This document shows, piece after piece, positions 25,693 through 34,544 of a stretch of 64,000 bases of DNA. The stretch is from the NCBI RefSeq assembly GCF_000331575.1, contig NZ_KB223527.1, forward strand, positions 1,833,842-1,897,841, written 5' to 3'. The notes beneath the pieces are model-generated. The model was not told the origin of the DNA. It saw nothing but the letters and a program-made list of their open reading frames with translations, and ran no database searches. Position 1 is the stretch's first letter. Each line of letters opens with the position of its first letter. Position numbers and translations under genes: made by a program. The stretch is from Calidifontibacillus oryziterrae (GTDB taxonomy: Bacteria; Bacillota; Bacilli; Bacillales; Bacillaceae_J).

Positions 25693-28548
25693 ATGAATAA
25701 GTATCTACAAATAACGAAATATTTTAGAGATAGTATTGCAGCCAAGCTACGAGTTGATTTTAAGAATAATCACTATGAAATAGTACAATTAGAAAATATA
25801 CAAGAAGGCATAATCGAAGAAAAACATTTTATCAATTTATTAAAGAATAAAAATGAAGATACTAAAAAAATTGATGTAATTATTGTTGCAAAGACAATCA
25901 AAACCATTTTTGTAACTCAGGAAAAGTTAAATAACATAGAAGATTTTACAGGAATTTTTTTCATTCCAGCAGTATTAAACTCAGACGGAACTCTCAGTCC
26001 TCCAGAAGGTAAGTTTCCCTGGATACCGAGAGAACATCTTTATCCTATCATTGAAGAGAAATTAGCAATTGGACATATAAATGACTTTGATGTATATATG
26101 AATGATAATCATCAAAAATTGATAAACAATTCAAGTTGGAATGTATATTATGATTTCTCTAAAGATATGTATGAAACAATCACTGGAAACAAAATTACAA
26201 ATACATTTGTAAATGAAATAGAGCTTGACAATAAAGTTTATCTTTTACAAGATGAATCCATCATTGCTACAAGAAATATCTTAAAACTATATGATCATTT
26301 ATTAGATGGTAATCATATAAAGTCGAAACTTTATCAAAACTTTATCAAACAAGAGTTTAATCAAAATGAGCCATTAATTAATAATAACATTAGTGCAATG
26401 AAAAAGCATACAGCTCAAATGGGGGGAGAGTATCCACTTTCTTTTTCTCAGAGAGAATGTGTTAATCACTTTAATAATATGAAAGAAGGAGAGATTTTAG
26501 CGGTTAATGGCCCTCCTGGTACTGGTAAAACAACCTTACTTCAATCTTTAGTGGCTAACCTGTATGTTGATAAAGCAATAAGAAAAGAAAAAGCACCTTT
26601 GATTGTTGCCTCTTCAACGAATAATCAAGCTGTAACAAATATTATCGAATCTTTCGGCAAAATCGATAAGAAATGGAAAAATATAAATATAGAAGAAAGA
26701 TGGATAGAGGGTGTTAATAGCTTTGCAGTTTACTTCCCATCGAAAAATAAAATTAAAGAAGCTGATCAAAAAGGCTTTCAACATACTAATCCAGAAGGTG
26801 AAAAATTTTTTACTAAAGTCGAATCCGAGGAAAATATTCAGATTTCAAAAGTAAAATTTTTAAAGGAATGTGGCACTTATTTTAAAACATCGTTTAATTC
26901 TTTAGAAGAATGTGAAGATAAAATTTGGAGACTATTAAATGATGTACGATCTATGAATAACGAACTGTTAAGTATATTTAATCAATTTGTGCAGGTTAGT
27001 AATAGAGAGAAGGCAATGGACACTTTTCTAGCAGAATTAAAAGAAGAAATCGAACAAGATACAGAAGTTTTATCAAGAATACATTCTAGAATAAAAGATT
27101 GGAATAACCATTATAAAAGTATTCCTTTTTACTATCGATGGTTATCCTTTATACCGAATTTTAAAAAGAAAATTATTAACAGAAATAGGTTATCCATTCT
27201 TCCTCAAGAAGAATTTCTAGATGAGTCAATGAACATTGAAAAAATAATTTACATATATAGTAATAAATCGAAAGAATTACGAATGAAATTGCAGGAAAAT
27301 GAAAAATTGTATAATAAAGTTGATGAATTAAACTCAAAGTTTAAAGTAGTAATCCAGAAACTAGTAGGTATACAAATCATAAAAGATAATAAAGTTTCAT
27401 TTAACTCTATAGAAGAATTAAATGAGTTTTTGGATACTAGTTTAAGATATGTTTCATTTTGGCTGGCTGTTCACTATTATGAATGCCGATGGATAAAGGA
27501 AAAAAGATTAACAGATGGCCAGAAAGGAAAAAATTACAAAAATGTACTAGAGCAATTTTATAATAATTTAAGTATGGTTACTCCTTGTTATGTGATGACA
27601 TTTTTTCAATTACCTAAACTCTTTCTTGCTTATGATGGAAAACAACAATTTCTTTATAATGAAATTGATTTACTTATCGTTGACGAGGCAGGACAAGTTA
27701 CTCCTGAAATTGCAGCATGTTCTTTTTCGTTGGCTAAACGAGCAGTTGTAGTAGGAGATGTATATCAAATAGAACCAGTTTGGAATATAAATAAAGCACT
27801 TGATGTGTCATTAGCAATAGCAGCTGGGGTTATTAAGGAAAAAAATGAATTTGACGATTTAAGTAAATTAGGATTAAATACCTCAGAATCTAGTGTTATG
27901 AAAATTGCTTGTAAATGTTGCAATTATGAAAAGTTTGGGGAAAGGGGTCTGTTTCTAAGTGAGCATAGACGTTGCTATGATGAAATTATTGAATATTGTA
28001 ATAAACTAGTCTACAAGGGAAACTTAGAGCCAAAAAGAGGACTGGGAAAAAATGATAAAGAGTATCCGCTAATTGGTATATCAATACCTCACTTTGGTCA
28101 CATTCAGGTTGATAGTAACCAATCAAGTAAACTAGCTGGTAGTAGATATAATGAAAAAGAAGCAGAGGCAATAGCGAAGTGGTTAAGTAAATATTTTGAC
28201 GATATAAAAAGGGCCTATCCGAAAGAGGATGTAAAGAACCTTATTGGTATTGTCACACCTTTTAAAATGCAAGTTTCAAAGATTAAAAAGTCTTTACCAT
28301 CCGATATTAAAAATTTTGTTGATGTAGGTACAGTACACACATTTCAAGGTGGGGAACGAAGAGTAATAATTATGTCTACTGTGTATGGGAGTAAAGACGG
28401 ATGTTATTTTATGGATGCAAGTAAAAGTTTATTGAATGTAGCAATATCAAGAGCGAAAGATAGTTTTATTGTTATTGGTGAGCTTGGATGTTTATCAGAA
28501 AGTGTAGCAGCACCAAGTGGATTGTTAAAAAAGATGTTAACAAATTAA
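25693..28548 (+). CDS. Superfamily 1 helicase (UPF1/DNA2-like), probable defence gene
   Basis: 951 residues with AAGGAGTG before the ATG. An unrecognised N-terminal region (1-245) is followed by Walker A G273-PPGTGKT, a long helical insertion (about 370-600), motif II D664-E-A-G, motif III/IV around SEHRRC, motif V near 879 (GTVHTFQGGE) and motif VI near 917 (VAISRAKDS). This is the UPF1/DNA2-type arrangement. Four cysteines near 738-742 (ACKCCNY) could bind metal. It has its own promoter and terminators and is framed by R3 and R4. No nuclease domain is evident. Related stand-alone SF1 helicases occur in bacterial defence islands; substrate unknown. Confidence 0.88.
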   Translation: MNKYLQITKYFRDSIAAKLRVDFKNNHYEIVQLENIQEGIIEEKHFINLLKNKNEDTKKIDVIIVAKTIKTIFVTQEKLNNIEDFTGIFFIPAVLNSDGTLSPPEGKFPWIPREHLYPIIEEKLAIGHINDFDVYMNDNHQKLINNSSWNVYYDFSKDMYETITGNKITNTFVNEIELDNKVYLLQDESIIATRNILKLYDHLLDGNHIKSKLYQNFIKQEFNQNEPLINNNISAMKKHTAQMGGEYPLSFSQRECVNHFNNMKEGEILAVNGPPGTGKTTLLQSLVANLYVDKAIRKEKAPLIVASSTNNQAVTNIIESFGKIDKKWKNINIEERWIEGVNSFAVYFPSKNKIKEADQKGFQHTNPEGEKFFTKVESEENIQISKVKFLKECGTYFKTSFNSLEECEDKIWRLLNDVRSMNNELLSIFNQFVQVSNREKAMDTFLAELKEEIEQDTEVLSRIHSRIKDWNNHYKSIPFYYRWLSFIPNFKKKIINRNRLSILPQEEFLDESMNIEKIIYIYSNKSKELRMKLQENEKLYNKVDELNSKFKVVIQKLVGIQIIKDNKVSFNSIEELNEFLDTSLRYVSFWLAVHYYECRWIKEKRLTDGQKGKNYKNVLEQFYNNLSMVTPCYVMTFFQLPKLFLAYDGKQQFLYNEIDLLIVDEAGQVTPEIAACSFSLAKRAVVVGDVYQIEPVWNINKALDVSLAIAAGVIKEKNEFDDLSKLGLNTSESSVMKIACKCCNYEKFGERGLFLSEHRRCYDEIIEYCNKLVYKGNLEPKRGLGKNDKEYPLIGISIPHFGHIQVDSNQSSKLAGSRYNEKEAEAIAKWLSKYFDDIKRAYPKEDVKNLIGIVTPFKMQVSKIKKSLPSDIKNFVDVGTVHTFQGGERRVIIMSTVYGSKDGCYFMDASKSLLNVAISRAKDSFIVIGELGCLSESVAAPSGLLKKMLTN

Positions 28549-28567
28549 AAAGCTAAGATAAATACTG

Positions 28568-28595
28568 AGAGCCGTACCATAAAATAACGGCAAAC
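28568..28595. repeat. Module-boundary repeat R4 (partial)
   Basis: GAGCCGTACCATAAAATAAC then GGCAAAC matches the second half of R3. It lies 20 bases after the helicase stop. Confidence 0.55.
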
Positions 28596-28611
28596 TTTTA
28601 TTAATTTCATT

Positions 28612-28646
28612 AAAAATTGCTTACTGGAACTAAAGCAATTTTTTTC
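28612..28646 (+). terminator. Terminator of the helicase gene
   Basis: AAAATTGCTT/AAGCAATTTT stem followed by T-run. Confidence 0.75.
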
Positions 28647-28748
28647 GTTAACAATAATGTTGAGTATAATACTTGCTAATTTTTTCTCTATTTTTAGAAA
28701 GAATCTAGTGTTTTAATAGGCTTTTTATTTTAAATTTTTTTATAAGTA

Positions 28749-28777
28749 TTGACAAATTTAATTGAACGTAATAATAT
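28749..28777 (+). promoter_or_regulatory. Strong promoter of the serine recombinase operon
   Basis: TTGACA, 17 bases, TAATAT. Transcription would start near 28784 and run through an intrinsic terminator before the first gene. Confidence 0.7.
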
Positions 28778-28842
28778 AAAAAACAACTTAATGTTACAAA
28801 AACAGACATTTTTAACAAAATTTAATAGTAACTAAAAATGCG

Positions 28843-28898
28843 AATCCCGCAAGTTATATACCCTATAAAGTAGGGTCTGTTTCTTGCGGGATTTTTTG
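28843..28898 (+). terminator. Leader terminator (attenuator) before the recombinase operon
   Basis: AATCCCGCAAG/CTTGCGGGATT outer stem with an internal ACCCTA/TAGGGT hairpin, then six T. It lies between the promoter and the ribosome binding site of the first gene, so the operon can only be expressed by read-through. Confidence 0.7.
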
Positions 28899-28922
28899 CG
28901 TTACTAAAAGGAGGACAACTTA

Positions 28923-29150
28923 ATGAGAAAAACAATGACAGCTAAAGAAGCTGCAAATCTTCTAGGGGTTTCTTATTGGCTACTACTAGAAATGGCAAAA
29001 AAGGGGCAAATTCCAAACATAAGAGCTGGAAAAAGAGTTTTGTTTAGATTAGAAAGTCTTGAAGAGTGGATGGATCAACAGGAGAAGGATTCAATTACAA
29101 AATCAGAAAATGAACAAAAACAAGGCACTTTACGAAAGGTAGATATATAG
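28923..29150 (+). CDS. Excisionase-type helix-turn-helix protein
   Basis: 75 residues, AAAGGAGG before the ATG. MTAKEAANLLGVSYWLLLEMAKKGQIPNIRAG... then FRLESLEEWM is the classical excisionase/MerR-like HTH. It is the first gene of a six-gene operon ending in two large serine recombinases. It may therefore be a recombination directionality factor or a transcriptional regulator for them. Confidence 0.8.
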   Translation: MRKTMTAKEAANLLGVSYWLLLEMAKKGQIPNIRAGKRVLFRLESLEEWMDQQEKDSITKSENEQKQGTLRKVDI

Positions 29151-29163
29151 GGAGGTTAGAATA

Positions 29164-29346
29164 ATGCAAAAAAAAATAATAGAAACACCATTTCAGTTAG
29201 AAACTTATTTTCAGAAATTATTAGAAAACTGCAAGGATCTTGAAATACCAAGCTATGTAATTGAAAAATATATTACTCAAATAAAAAATATTGAGAAGAA
29301 GAATATCTGGATGTTAAAGGATGGTGAAAAAAGGAATGTATCATAA
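29164..29346 (+). CDS. Small hypothetical protein in recombinase operon
   Basis: 60 residues (MQKKIIETPFQLETYFQ...), GGGAGG before the ATG, 13 bases after the HTH gene. Helical and charged, with no recognised domain. Its end overlaps the next small frame by 11 bases. Confidence 0.65.
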   Translation: MQKKIIETPFQLETYFQKLLENCKDLEIPSYVIEKYITQIKNIEKKNIWMLKDGEKRNVS

Positions 29347-29461
29347 TACTTATCGAAAATTGAGACTGCCAGGAAGCAAGCCAAAGGTGATAAGAGTAAA
29401 AAGAAATTATGGAAAAGATAAAACAATACATATTCAACAAAAGCTTGATCTAAAGAAATAA
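29336..29461 (+). CDS. Very small basic protein in recombinase operon
   Basis: 41 residues (MYHNTYRKLRLPGSKPKVIR...), highly basic. Its start overlaps the preceding gene and purines (GGTGAAAAAAGG) precede the ATG. Plausible nucleic-acid binding by charge only. It could be spurious. Confidence 0.4.
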   Translation: MYHNTYRKLRLPGSKPKVIRVKRNYGKDKTIHIQQKLDLKK

Positions 29462-29523
29462 ATAATGAATTAAATCCGACATTTCTGTCAATTATGTATA
29501 AAAAATTGATAGGAGTGTTGTGA

Positions 29524-29712
29524 TTGAAAAAAGGACGAGTAGTACACGTTTCATTTGCTGACGAGAATTCACCTGAAACCGAAATTTGGATGTTTAGGAT
29601 TATGGAAAGAATTATATTAGACCAATTAAATATTCATCCGATTGTTAAAAGTGAGTTGTTATTTGCTAATCAAAAGCGAATAACAAAATTAATTGAAGAA
29701 AAGGGTTGTTAA
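29524..29712 (+). CDS. Small hypothetical protein in recombinase operon
   Basis: 62 residues, TTG start after AGGAGTG. The sequence KKGRVVHVSFADENSPETEI begins a compact alpha/beta protein without recognised domain. It ends three bases before the first serine recombinase start. Confidence 0.6.
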   Translation: MKKGRVVHVSFADENSPETEIWMFRIMERIILDQLNIHPIVKSELLFANQKRITKLIEEKGC

Positions 29713-29715
29713 GTT

Positions 29716-31140
29716 ATGGAACAAAAATTAAGAGCTATTTCTGAAATAACAGTGCCTATTTTGGAAGAAATAAAAAAACATATTGCGGTATATTTTCGTG
29801 TTAGTGGAAGTTCTCAATCAATTGAAATGCAGGAAGCAAGAGCAAAAAATTGGGCAAAGGAAAATGGATTTTCTTGGGAACAAGATATTGAAGTTTTTAA
29901 TGAAAATGCCTTATCTGCAAATAAAGTAATAATGGAAAATAGGCCAGAACTAATGAAACTACGGGAGGCAATAAAATCAGGACAAATTACTGTCCTCGTC
30001 GTATTTGCAAGGGACCGCCTTGCAAGAAATTTTTATGAGTACATGGAGCTTGTAGAGGAATTTCTTCAAAATAGATTAAAAGTAATTTTTGTAGGAGAAA
30101 CAGTACCTTTTAGTTATGACTTCTTAGTCGAGGGTGTACATGGAATTCATATTCAATCTGAAGGAAAGAGTATTGCATCAAGGCTAAAAGTGGTTCAGCA
30201 GTTATATCCACCAAAAAAATTTGGTTATGTAAAAACAGATGATAAAAGAGGTTATGTCATTGATGAAAGGTATCAATTTATGATTAAATCCTTTTTTGAA
30301 GAAATCGTAGTTACTGAATCATTTGAGATGTTAAATGAGTGTCTTAAAAAATACAAAAGCATATTAAATAGGAAGAGCATAGAGGACTGCTGGCAATTAT
30401 TAAGAACGGCGTTTTATGCAGCTCATTATCCAAAAAATGAAGACTTTTTTCCATTGGATTATGTTCCGCCTATCGTATCACTTGAGCTGTTCAAAAAAGC
30501 ACAGGTAGTTCTAGATAACTTTGAAAATGACTTTATTAATGCAGTTAAACGATCAGAGGAAATAGGGTACTTTACACCAACATGTGGAATCTGTAATGAA
30601 TTCATGAAACATAATAAAGCAAAATTAGGTCAATCCGCTATTTATCAATGCTCAAGACATAAGGACATACAAATTTCTGTCGAAGAACTCAATAAACAAA
30701 TAAAAACAGTGTTAACTACATTTATCAATTCTCTATCTCAAAAAGAACTAAAAAATATTGTAGTTTACTCAGTAGAGGATGCTATTAAAAAATTAGAGCT
30801 GAAGTTGAAACAATATCAAGCAAATTTAAAAGCAGAAAGATTCTCCTTTTTTATAGAAGTTAAATCTGGAGAACCTACCCAGTACATAAAAAAGGTAAAA
30901 AAAATTGAACAAGAGATAGAGAATTTAAAAAGACAGCTTGTTGATATTAGATATACAAAGACAATTGTAAATCAGCTTATAGATTCTATTAAATTTAATT
31001 TACTTCATAAGCTTGATACTGAAGAAATGTATAATTATATTCTATTTCTAATTGAAGGCATTTACGTAATTAATCATGCCATTGATTTTAAACTGTATTG
31101 TACAGAATTTAGTAGAGATGTAGGTGTTTTAAATGCATAA
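29716..31140 (+). CDS. Large serine recombinase A
   Basis: 474 residues. The resolvase domain has AVYFRVSGSSQSIEMQ with catalytic S30 and the FARDRLARNFYEY Arg cluster. A recombinase domain follows (KFGYVKTDDKRGYV, residues about 170-270), then a zinc-ribbon-like CGIC...YQCSRH and a long coiled coil (about 365-440). The active site is complete. It overlaps the next recombinase by eight bases. Two adjacent non-identical large serine recombinases of about 450 and 550 residues recall CcrA/CcrB of staphylococcal cassettes, but orthology cannot be judged by eye. Confidence 0.9.
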   Translation: MEQKLRAISEITVPILEEIKKHIAVYFRVSGSSQSIEMQEARAKNWAKENGFSWEQDIEVFNENALSANKVIMENRPELMKLREAIKSGQITVLVVFARDRLARNFYEYMELVEEFLQNRLKVIFVGETVPFSYDFLVEGVHGIHIQSEGKSIASRLKVVQQLYPPKKFGYVKTDDKRGYVIDERYQFMIKSFFEEIVVTESFEMLNECLKKYKSILNRKSIEDCWQLLRTAFYAAHYPKNEDFFPLDYVPPIVSLELFKKAQVVLDNFENDFINAVKRSEEIGYFTPTCGICNEFMKHNKAKLGQSAIYQCSRHKDIQISVEELNKQIKTVLTTFINSLSQKELKNIVVYSVEDAIKKLELKLKQYQANLKAERFSFFIEVKSGEPTQYIKKVKKIEQEIENLKRQLVDIRYTKTIVNQLIDSIKFNLLHKLDTEEMYNYILFLIEGIYVINHAIDFKLYCTEFSRDVGVLNA

Positions 31141-32794
31141 TTGTAATAATTTACCAATAAGTGGCAATGACATAAATATCCTAAGAGAACAGGCAATTGA
31201 AATAATTAATAATATGACAACCAAACTTAGGCATAGTGTAGATTATTATTTACCTGATCCAGAGTATAATGTTTTACTAAAACCAGCAATTGCTTATATT
31301 CGTTATTCGGACCAAAAGCAAGATAACAACCATTCAATAGAAATTCAGAAATATGAAATTAATAGTCGTGCAAAAAAGGAAGGGTACCAAATTGTATTAT
31401 GGTGTATTGATGAGTCAGTATCTGCAACTCATAATCGTGCAATGGAACGACCATGGATGCAAATCCTTTATAAAGTAGCATTACTAGATCAATTTGAAGG
31501 TGCAATCTTTTTTTATGATGATAGCCGTGTTAGCAGGCAGACAACTGACTTTGTAAGGGAGGTGTATACTCCTTTAATTACATTAAAGCCTTTCCTAAAA
31601 TTTATTTGCTCAGATACTCAAGGAATATGGGATCCTAACACCCCTTTTACTCAAGTTAAGTTACTTCTAAATAGAGAACATTCAGTTAATCAAAAAGGAA
31701 GGGCAATATCTTATCAAAAAAAATGTTTATATCCTGACAAAAAGGAAGACTTCAGGAGACCAGGTGCTAAACTTCCTTTTGGATACGTCAAAGGAACAGA
31801 AACAAATCCAAAAATAGACATATCTAAAGGACAGGCATATATTGTATTTCTTATATTTTATCTATCAAGTTGGGGTTATAGTAACGATGTAATAGCAAAA
31901 TTCTTGAATAAATGCGAAATATTATCTCCAAAAATGAGTAGTTGGAGTCAGGGAGCTATAGATAAAATTTTGCATAATTACTTTTACTTAGGTCACACAA
32001 CTTGGGATGTTAGAAAAAGTCGAAAAAAATCTAATAGAAAACCGCTTGGTCAATTTAGTCTATTTAATGATACGCATACTGGGATCATTCCACCATATCT
32101 AGAAACTTTGGTAAATCAGGTTAGAAATTTTAAAAAGATTTATGGCTTGCAGATGGATTCTGAATTTTTACTTAAGGAACTAGTTAAATGTGACAAATGT
32201 AATTGCAAATTGGAAGCTAAAAATACTACGTCCGGAAAGAGTAAAACAAGTAGGCGTGTTTACCGTTGTCCTGAGTGTAAAAATTATGTAAAAATTCAGG
32301 AAATGCACGAAATTATTTTTCAAAAATTTTTTAGCCTCATAATTAAAAATAAAACAATCATGAAAGAAGGTTCAATTAAAACTTTAAAGAAATGGGTAGT
32401 ACAAACAAAACAAATTGCAGAGGAAATTAAAAACTACAAAGATTTAGTTGTTTATCAAGAAAAAACATTTAAATATGAATTAATTGGATATGAAAAAGAG
32501 TTAAAGAATGAAACTAAACAAATGCTAATGGATTTAGATAATCAACTAAAAGATATTAATGCTTTTATCGATCAAATTAATATTTTATTAAACGATTCAG
32601 AGTTGAATTTTTTATTTGATAGATTTTTTGATAGTCAAATTGATACATTAAGTAATGTTGAGCTACGTTGTCTATCATTACACTTCATATCGGAAATTAG
32701 ATATGATTTTAATACCAATAATACAGCCATCAATTATAGTAAAACGCCATTTATTGATTTTGAAAAATGGAAAAGCTTATTTGAACAAGAATAA
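31133..32794 (+). CDS. Large serine recombinase B
   Basis: 553 residues. After an unusual 50-residue N-terminal extension comes AIAYIRYSDQKQDNNHSIEIQ with catalytic S59, the DDSRVSRQTTDF Arg motif, a recombinase domain (PGAKLPFGYVKGTETNP), a zinc ribbon (CDKCNC...YRCPECKNY) and a C-terminal coiled coil. All catalytic features are present. Coupled to recombinase A by overlap, so the two probably act as a hetero-complex. The operon ends in a terminator at 32893-32920. Confidence 0.9.
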   Translation: MHNCNNLPISGNDINILREQAIEIINNMTTKLRHSVDYYLPDPEYNVLLKPAIAYIRYSDQKQDNNHSIEIQKYEINSRAKKEGYQIVLWCIDESVSATHNRAMERPWMQILYKVALLDQFEGAIFFYDDSRVSRQTTDFVREVYTPLITLKPFLKFICSDTQGIWDPNTPFTQVKLLLNREHSVNQKGRAISYQKKCLYPDKKEDFRRPGAKLPFGYVKGTETNPKIDISKGQAYIVFLIFYLSSWGYSNDVIAKFLNKCEILSPKMSSWSQGAIDKILHNYFYLGHTTWDVRKSRKKSNRKPLGQFSLFNDTHTGIIPPYLETLVNQVRNFKKIYGLQMDSEFLLKELVKCDKCNCKLEAKNTTSGKSKTSRRVYRCPECKNYVKIQEMHEIIFQKFFSLIIKNKTIMKEGSIKTLKKWVVQTKQIAEEIKNYKDLVVYQEKTFKYELIGYEKELKNETKQMLMDLDNQLKDINAFIDQINILLNDSELNFLFDRFFDSQIDTLSNVELRCLSLHFISEIRYDFNTNNTAINYSKTPFIDFEKWKSLFEQE

Positions 32795-32810
32795 AATTAC
32801 CTGTAGTTAA

Positions 32811-33010
32811 ATTACCGCATTTTCATTAATAGATAGGGTTGGATTACCGCATGGTATAAATATTTTTCAAAAATTTTAGGTTCATATTTACTACAAAAGC
32901 CTTGGTATCAAGGTTTTTGTAATAAGATAGTGCGGTTAAGCAAATATCTATGGATACTAAGATATCCAATTGACCGCTCCTATATTTAGCATTGTAGACA
33001 AATTACCGCA
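32811..33010. repeat. ATTACCGCA repeats between recombinase operon and integrase
   Basis: ATTACCGCA occurs at 32811-32819, 32843-32851 and 33002-33010, and the complement TGCGGTTA at 32931-32938. A terminator (CCTTG-GTAT-CAAGG, then T-rich; 32893-32920) lies among them. Such repeats beside an integrase suggest binding sites for it or for the serine recombinases. Confidence 0.6.
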
Positions 33011-33085
33011 CCTATATACATTATGTATATCAAATATTTTTAATGTAAATTACATTACTAATGAACTGAAATGAGGTGTATTATT

Positions 33086-34243
33086 TTGGCGGGAAATATA
33101 GATCAAAGAGGTAAAGACTCATATCGTTTAACAGTCAGTGGAGGATATGATTCAAATGGAAAACGTATATATCATAGAAAAACTATAAAAGCTACAAGTC
33201 CGCGAGCAGCTGAAAAAGAATTAGCAAAGTTTGTAGCTGAAGTTGAAAATGGTCAATACATAACGGCTACAAAGCAGACTTTTGAGGAATTCTCAAAGTT
33301 TTGGCTAGTGACATATGCTAGAAAAAATTTAAGGATAAGCACTGTCCACGGTTATGAGCAGATGCTAAATACAAGGATATTGCAAGCAATTGGTCATATA
33401 CCCTTGGAGAAATTGAAGCCAATCCACCTTCAAAGCTTCTATTCTAACCTTCAAGAAAATGGTATCCGTCTTGACGGGAAGCCTGGAGGATTATCAGCAA
33501 GAACAGTTAAGCATTATCATAATTGTATTTCTTCAATACTTCAGTCTGCCGTAGAATGGCAACTCATTAGATCAAACGCTGCTAATAATGTTAAGACTCC
33601 TAAAATCGAAGATAATGAGGCTGATTATTATACTGAAGAGGAAGTTAAAGAAATACTAGCTTGTTTAGCTAATGAAGATGTTAAATATTATGTACTCTAC
33701 TCCTTGGCAATCACAACCGGACTACGTAAAGGTGAATTATTAGGGCTTGAATGGGATCATATTGATTTTGAAAAAAAAGAGCTTACTGTTAAACAAACTA
33801 GTATGTACCGCCATGGAGTAGGCATTTACAAAGATGTTCCTAAGACGAAAAAATCAATGAGAACACTTTCGCTTTCAGATACAGAAATAAAGTTGCTCAA
33901 ACATTTGAAAGAAGTTCAAACAAGAATGAAAGAAGAAGTTGGAGACCTGTGGGTGGAACATAATAGGTTATTTACGCAATGGAATGGCATGCCGATGCAT
34001 CCAAATACACCAAATAACATGCTTAAAAAGTTTCTAAAAAAATACGGCTTCCCTACAAAATCGTTTCACTCTTTACGTCATACAAACATTACTATATTAT
34101 TGGCAAACAATATTGATTTTAAAACTGTTATCAGCCGAGCGGGACATAGTGATGGGATAATGACAATTAACCGCTATGCGCATGCATTAAAGTCAAAGGA
34201 TGTATCTGCATCAAATTTATTAGAAAAAAAGCTGTTTTATTAA
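33086..34243 (+). CDS. Tyrosine integrase of element 2 (or of a nested element)
   Basis: 385 residues from TTG, chosen because GAGGTG precedes it; an upstream in-frame ATG overlaps that site. Arm-binding domain (IDQRGKDSYRLTVSGGYDSN), SAM-like core-binding domain (about 60-165), catalytic domain with TTGLRKGELLGL, HSLRHTNIT, AGHSDGIMT and Tyr in INRYAHAL. It resembles phage/ICE integrases. It is not adjacent to either end of element 2, unlike most integrases, so it may belong to an internal insertion. Confidence 0.93.
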   Translation: MAGNIDQRGKDSYRLTVSGGYDSNGKRIYHRKTIKATSPRAAEKELAKFVAEVENGQYITATKQTFEEFSKFWLVTYARKNLRISTVHGYEQMLNTRILQAIGHIPLEKLKPIHLQSFYSNLQENGIRLDGKPGGLSARTVKHYHNCISSILQSAVEWQLIRSNAANNVKTPKIEDNEADYYTEEEVKEILACLANEDVKYYVLYSLAITTGLRKGELLGLEWDHIDFEKKELTVKQTSMYRHGVGIYKDVPKTKKSMRTLSLSDTEIKLLKHLKEVQTRMKEEVGDLWVEHNRLFTQWNGMPMHPNTPNNMLKKFLKKYGFPTKSFHSLRHTNITILLANNIDFKTVISRAGHSDGIMTINRYAHALKSKDVSASNLLEKKLFY

Positions 34244-34267
34244 ACGAATGGATTATTAAGTCAGGTA

Positions 34268-34298
34268 AAAGGAGAAGTGTAATTTACACTTCTCCTTT
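34268..34298 (+). terminator. Terminator of the integrase gene
   Basis: Perfect 15-base arms AAAGGAGAAGTGTAA / TTACACTTCTCCTTT with almost no loop. Confidence 0.75.
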
Positions 34299-34459
34299 GT
34301 TCTTTAAGCTATTTAATTCATCAATGTTGTTGCTAAGAAAAGTAGTTAATTGTATATAGTGAATTTATTAGCATTTTATTGAAAATAAAGCAATAAGAGA
34401 TTGCTCAATCATTAGTAGAGGGAAGAGCTATTTAGGATGTATCACCAGCTCTGGAAAAT

Positions 34460-34505
34460 AAAAAAACCATGAATGTTTGTTAGCACTCTTGGGTTTTACT
34501 TTTTA
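34460..34505 (-). terminator. Terminator of the RNase H-RnlA-RnlB operon
   Basis: On the minus strand AAAACC...GGTTTTTTT with T-run, about 40 bases past the rnlB stop. Confidence 0.6.
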
Positions 34506-34544
34506 AGTTTTCAGGTGAAATGCATCTTTTCGAGTAGCCCCTTA

